Source of the DNA: Pseudomonadota bacterium
GTDB lineage: Bacteria; Pseudomonadota; Alphaproteobacteria; Rhizobiales; Xanthobacteraceae
Assembly: GCA_023433965.1 (NCBI GenBank)
Contig: JAEYTQ010000082.1
Coordinates: 1-6,492 of the forward strand
Length of the DNA stretch: 6,492 nt
Direction of reading: 5' to 3'
Shown: positions 4,077 through 6,492 of the stretch, in pieces
Position numbering within the stretch: position 1 is the first letter of the stretch
Layout of the letters: the number at the start of each line of letters is the position of its first letter
Notes under the pieces: model-generated
What the model was told of the DNA's origin: nothing
The model's database searches: none
The model's input: the letters and a program-made list of their open reading frames with translations, nothing else
Made by a program: the position numbers and the translations under genes

Positions 4077-6398
4077 CTACACCGGATCGAACGCCCGGAT
4101 CGGCGGCAGATTGCCGGTGAACTTCTCCACCTCGACGGTGGTCAACTGGCCGGTGCAGCCCTGCGCCAGGGACGAGGTGCCGACGTCGCGGGTGAGCACG
4201 TTCGGATTGCCGTGGACGCAGAGCGGCGCCTCGTCTTCCGGATCCATCGGATCGTACCAGGCGCCGGTCGGAAGCTGGACGACGCCGGGCGCGATGCCGT
4301 CGGTGACGTGGACTGCGGCAAGACACGCGCCGCGCGCGTTGAACATGCGGATGATGTCGCCGTCCTTGATGCCGCGCGCGTCGGCATCGACCGGGCTCAT
4401 GCGCGCGACCTCGCGGCCGCGCCGCTTCGAGTCAAGCGAATGCCCGCCGAAATCGAGCTGGCTGTGCAGGCGCGTCACCGGCTGGTTGGCGACGAGGAAG
4501 CACGGCGTACCGGGCCTGGGCGTGTCGGTCTTGTCGAGCCAGACCGGGTGACCGGGACAATCGGCATCACCATGCGCTGCGATCTTGGCCGAGAAGATCT
4601 CGATCCGTCCGCTTGGCGTCGGCAGCGCGTGATTGACGGGATCCTCGCGGAAGCGGCGCAGCCGGCCGCCGTCGTCCGGTTGCTGCGGCACGACCAGGCT
4701 GCCGCGTTGCCAGAACTCGTCGAAATCAGGCGCTTCCAGGCCGCGCCTGGCAAGCGAAGCGCGGGTCGGCTCGTAGAGATGTCTGAGCCACTCCTGCGAC
4801 GTGCGCCCTTCGGTGAACGGTTCGCGCGCGCCGAGGCGTTCGGCGAGATCGGCGAAGATGTCGTAGTCGTCGCGCGCGAGCCCGAACGGCTCGGCGATGC
4901 AGTGCATGGCGACCATCAGGGGATCGTTGCTGGAATAGCCGATGTCCTCGCGCTCGAGCGTCATCGTGGCGGGCAGCACGATATCGGCGTGGCGGGCCGT
5001 CGCGGTCCAGGCCAGCTCGTGCACGACCAAGGTATCGACTTGCGCGAAGGCCTTGCGCAGGCGGTTGATGTCCTGGTGATGGTGGAACGGGTTGCCGCCG
5101 GCCCAGTAGACCAGACGGATGTCAGGATAGGTGCGCGTCTCGCCGTTATAGCGATAGGTGCTGCCGGGATTGAGCAGCATGTCGGCGATGCGCGCCACCG
5201 GGATGAAATCCGCAACCCCGTTGCGGCCCTGCCCCAGCGTCGGCCCCGGCACGTCGTTGACGCGCCGGCCATAATAGCCGATCGCACCCAGCGAATAGGC
5301 GTAGCCGCCGCCGGGAAGGCCGATCTGGCCGAGCACGGCGGCCAGCACCATACCCATCCACACCGGCTGCTCGCCATGCTCGGCGCGCTGGAGCGAGTGG
5401 GAGACGGTGATGAGCGCGCGCCTTCCCGCAAGGCGCCGCGCCAGCTTGCGGATCGCATCCGCCCGGACGCCTGAGATCGCGGCGGCCCATTCGGCGTGCT
5501 TGGCTTGCCCGTCGCTCTCGCCGGTGAGATAGCGCAGGAAGACCGGCCAGCCCTCGGTGTAGCGATCGAGGAAGGGCTGATCGTGCAGGTTCTCGCTGAC
5601 CAGCGTGTGCACGATGCCGAGCATCAGCGCGGTATCGGTTCCGGGGATGCAGGTCATCCATTCAGCACCGGCCTCGACCGGGAGATCGTCGCGCAGCGGG
5701 CTGACCAGGATGAACTCGCAGCCGCGCGCCCGCGCCGACGCCATGGCGCCGCGCTCGACATGCTTGCTGATCGAGCCGCCGGCCACCATGGAGTTCTTCA
5801 GCGCCATGCCGCCGAACGCCAGCACGATCTCGGTGTGGTCGGCGATCTGCTCCCAGGTGACGTTGCGCTTGGTGATGTCCTCGTAACCGGCCAGGATCTG
5901 CGGCAGCAGCACCGAGGACGCGCCCGACGAATAGGAGTTGACCGAGCGCACATAGCCGCCCATCGCGATGTTGAGGAAGCGGTGCACCTGGCTCTGGGCG
6001 TGATGAAACCGCCCGGCACTGGACCAGCCATAGGAGCCGCCGAACACGCTGCCCGGCCCGCGCGTGTCGCGGATGCGGCCTAGCTCGCCGCCGAGCAGAT
6101 CGAGCGCCTTTTCCCAGCTGACGGAGACGAACTTGTCGCGCCCGCGACGATGATCGGGGCCGGGCCCGCGCTCCAGCCAGCCCCGGCGGACCGCCGGCTG
6201 GGCGATGCGGGCCTGATGGCGGAGAGCACCCGGGAAATTGTCGATGATGCGGTTCGGATCGGGGTCGCCTGCATAGGCCCTGACCTCGAGGCCGGCCGCG
6301 CCCTGGCGCGCGGAGAACACTCCCCAATGCGAGGTGTGCGGCTTGAAGCCGTCCGACAGGTCGAGACCCGGGTCGGGAAAGCCAATCGTATCGTCCAT
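4077..6398 (-). CDS. bisC: BisC-type molybdopterin S/N-oxide reductase (Mo-bisMGD)
   Basis: This is a cytoplasmic oxidoreductase of the DMSO reductase family, the BisC/TorA/DorA branch, which uses a Mo-bis(molybdopterin guanine dinucleotide) centre to reduce S- or N-oxides. The 773-residue protein has HWG near residues 24-26, GGSYGW (120-125) and NSYSSGAS (154-161), whose Ser157 aligns with the Mo-ligand serine of this branch. Further blocks are LPGGG (361-365), HHHQD (439-443), HADIVLPAT (470-478) and a C-terminal cofactor-binding domain with NQPVTRLHSQLDF (638-650) and HGNPNVLTRD (729-738). There is no N-terminal CxxC iron-sulfur motif and no twin-arginine signal, which favours BisC over periplasmic TorA or DorA. 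Tyr123 and Trp125 match active-site Tyr and Trp of DMSO and biotin-sulfoxide reductases; TMAO-specific TorA is known to lack the Tyr. The ATG at 6398 is chosen for AAGGA 7 bases upstream; an ATG at 6425 would add nine residues but has no such site. Physiological substrate is unproven. Confidence 0.9.
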   Translation of the reverse strand: MDDTIGFPDPGLDLSDGFKPHTSHWGVFSARQGAAGLEVRAYAGDPDPNRIIDNFPGALRHQARIAQPAVRRGWLERGPGPDHRRGRDKFVSVSWEKALDLLGGELGRIRDTRGPGSVFGGSYGWSSAGRFHHAQSQVHRFLNIAMGGYVRSVNSYSSGASSVLLPQILAGYEDITKRNVTWEQIADHTEIVLAFGGMALKNSMVAGGSISKHVERGAMASARARGCEFILVSPLRDDLPVEAGAEWMTCIPGTDTALMLGIVHTLVSENLHDQPFLDRYTEGWPVFLRYLTGESDGQAKHAEWAAAISGVRADAIRKLARRLAGRRALITVSHSLQRAEHGEQPVWMGMVLAAVLGQIGLPGGGYAYSLGAIGYYGRRVNDVPGPTLGQGRNGVADFIPVARIADMLLNPGSTYRYNGETRTYPDIRLVYWAGGNPFHHHQDINRLRKAFAQVDTLVVHELAWTATARHADIVLPATMTLEREDIGYSSNDPLMVAMHCIAEPFGLARDDYDIFADLAERLGAREPFTEGRTSQEWLRHLYEPTRASLARRGLEAPDFDEFWQRGSLVVPQQPDDGGRLRRFREDPVNHALPTPSGRIEIFSAKIAAHGDADCPGHPVWLDKTDTPRPGTPCFLVANQPVTRLHSQLDFGGHSLDSKRRGREVARMSPVDADARGIKDGDIIRMFNARGACLAAVHVTDGIAPGVVQLPTGAWYDPMDPEDEAPLCVHGNPNVLTRDVGTSSLAQGCTGQLTTVEVEKFTGNLPPIRAFDPV

Positions 6399-6405
6399 TA
6401 TCTGA

Positions 6406-6410
6406 TCCTT
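6406..6410 (-). promoter_or_regulatory. Ribosome binding site deciding the bisC start
   Basis: AAGGA on the minus strand, 7 bases before the ATG at 6398. The in-frame ATG at 6425 is preceded by CCACCCCG, with no purine-rich site, so translation from 6398 is favoured. Confidence 0.55.
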
Positions 6411-6434
6411 GTCCGGCGCGGGCATCGGGGTGGT

Positions 6435-6464
6435 AATATACCTATCCGCTCCGGACGTCGTCGA
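6435..6464 (-). promoter_or_regulatory. Candidate promoter for the bisC gene
   Basis: On the minus strand TCGACG (6459-6464) and TATATT (6435-6440) are 18 bases apart, in the only AT-rich spot before bisC. Transcription would begin about 30 bases before the ATG at 6398, and close enough to the ATG at 6425 to argue further against that start. Matches to consensus are moderate (the -10 is good, the -35 partial). Confidence 0.35.
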
Positions 6465-6492
6465 GATCAGCGTTGACGGAAACGCTTGCCTG

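Noticed and set aside
3948..5474. Plus-strand open frame of 508 codons antisense to bisC
   Set aside because: No recognisable domain; Asp/Arg/Ala-rich composition typical of the reverse complement of a GC-rich gene. The minus-strand frame has full molybdoenzyme motifs.
6473..6478. TTGACG at the right edge as a -35 element for a rightward gene
   Set aside because: The matching -10 would lie at or beyond the end of the window, so it cannot be supported.

Overview
The window is high-GC DNA with compact genes. Its codon use (almost all third positions G or C) and gene content fit an alphaproteobacterium of the Bradyrhizobium / Rhodopseudomonas type (Nitrobacteraceae). This placement is inferred from protein character, not from a database search. 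I see no rRNA, tRNA, CRISPR array, insertion sequence or phage gene.

Layout. (1) 1-879, plus strand: the C-terminal ~290 residues of a LysR-type regulator that looks like CbbR, the activator of Calvin-cycle (cbb) operons; its first ~25 codons lie left of the window. (2) 891-1316, minus strand: two very small genes, a 30-residue single-helix peptide ending 11 bases from the cbbR stop, and a 64-residue conserved-type soluble protein with a good ribosome binding site. (3) 1317-1736: a 420-base divergent intergenic region without a credible gene but with several inverted repeats. (4) 1737-2891, plus strand: a 12-helix MFS transporter of the YbjJ type. (5) 2888-6398, minus strand: three genes in the order bisC-like molybdoenzyme, osmC, msrA (transcribed right to left). 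The transporter and msrA converge so closely that one CTAG (2888-2891) supplies both stop codons.

How the genes fit together. The right half is an oxidant-repair neighbourhood. MsrA reduces protein-bound and free methionine-S-sulfoxide. OsmC is a thiol peroxidase for organic hydroperoxides. The BisC-type Mo-bisMGD enzyme reduces S- or N-oxides in the cytoplasm; E. coli BisC is known to act on biotin sulfoxide and free methionine-S-sulfoxide. The genes are separated by 113 and 137 bases holding palindromes and hairpins, so they may be separately controlled rather than one tight operon. The left edge probably borders a cbb operon transcribed away from cbbR, outside the window.

I found no clear evidence of a wholly new system. 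The points most worth a second look are the bisC-osmC-msrA grouping, the 12-bp palindrome ahead of osmC, the competing hairpins between osmC and msrA, the 30-residue peptide gene, and the dyad-rich divergent region.
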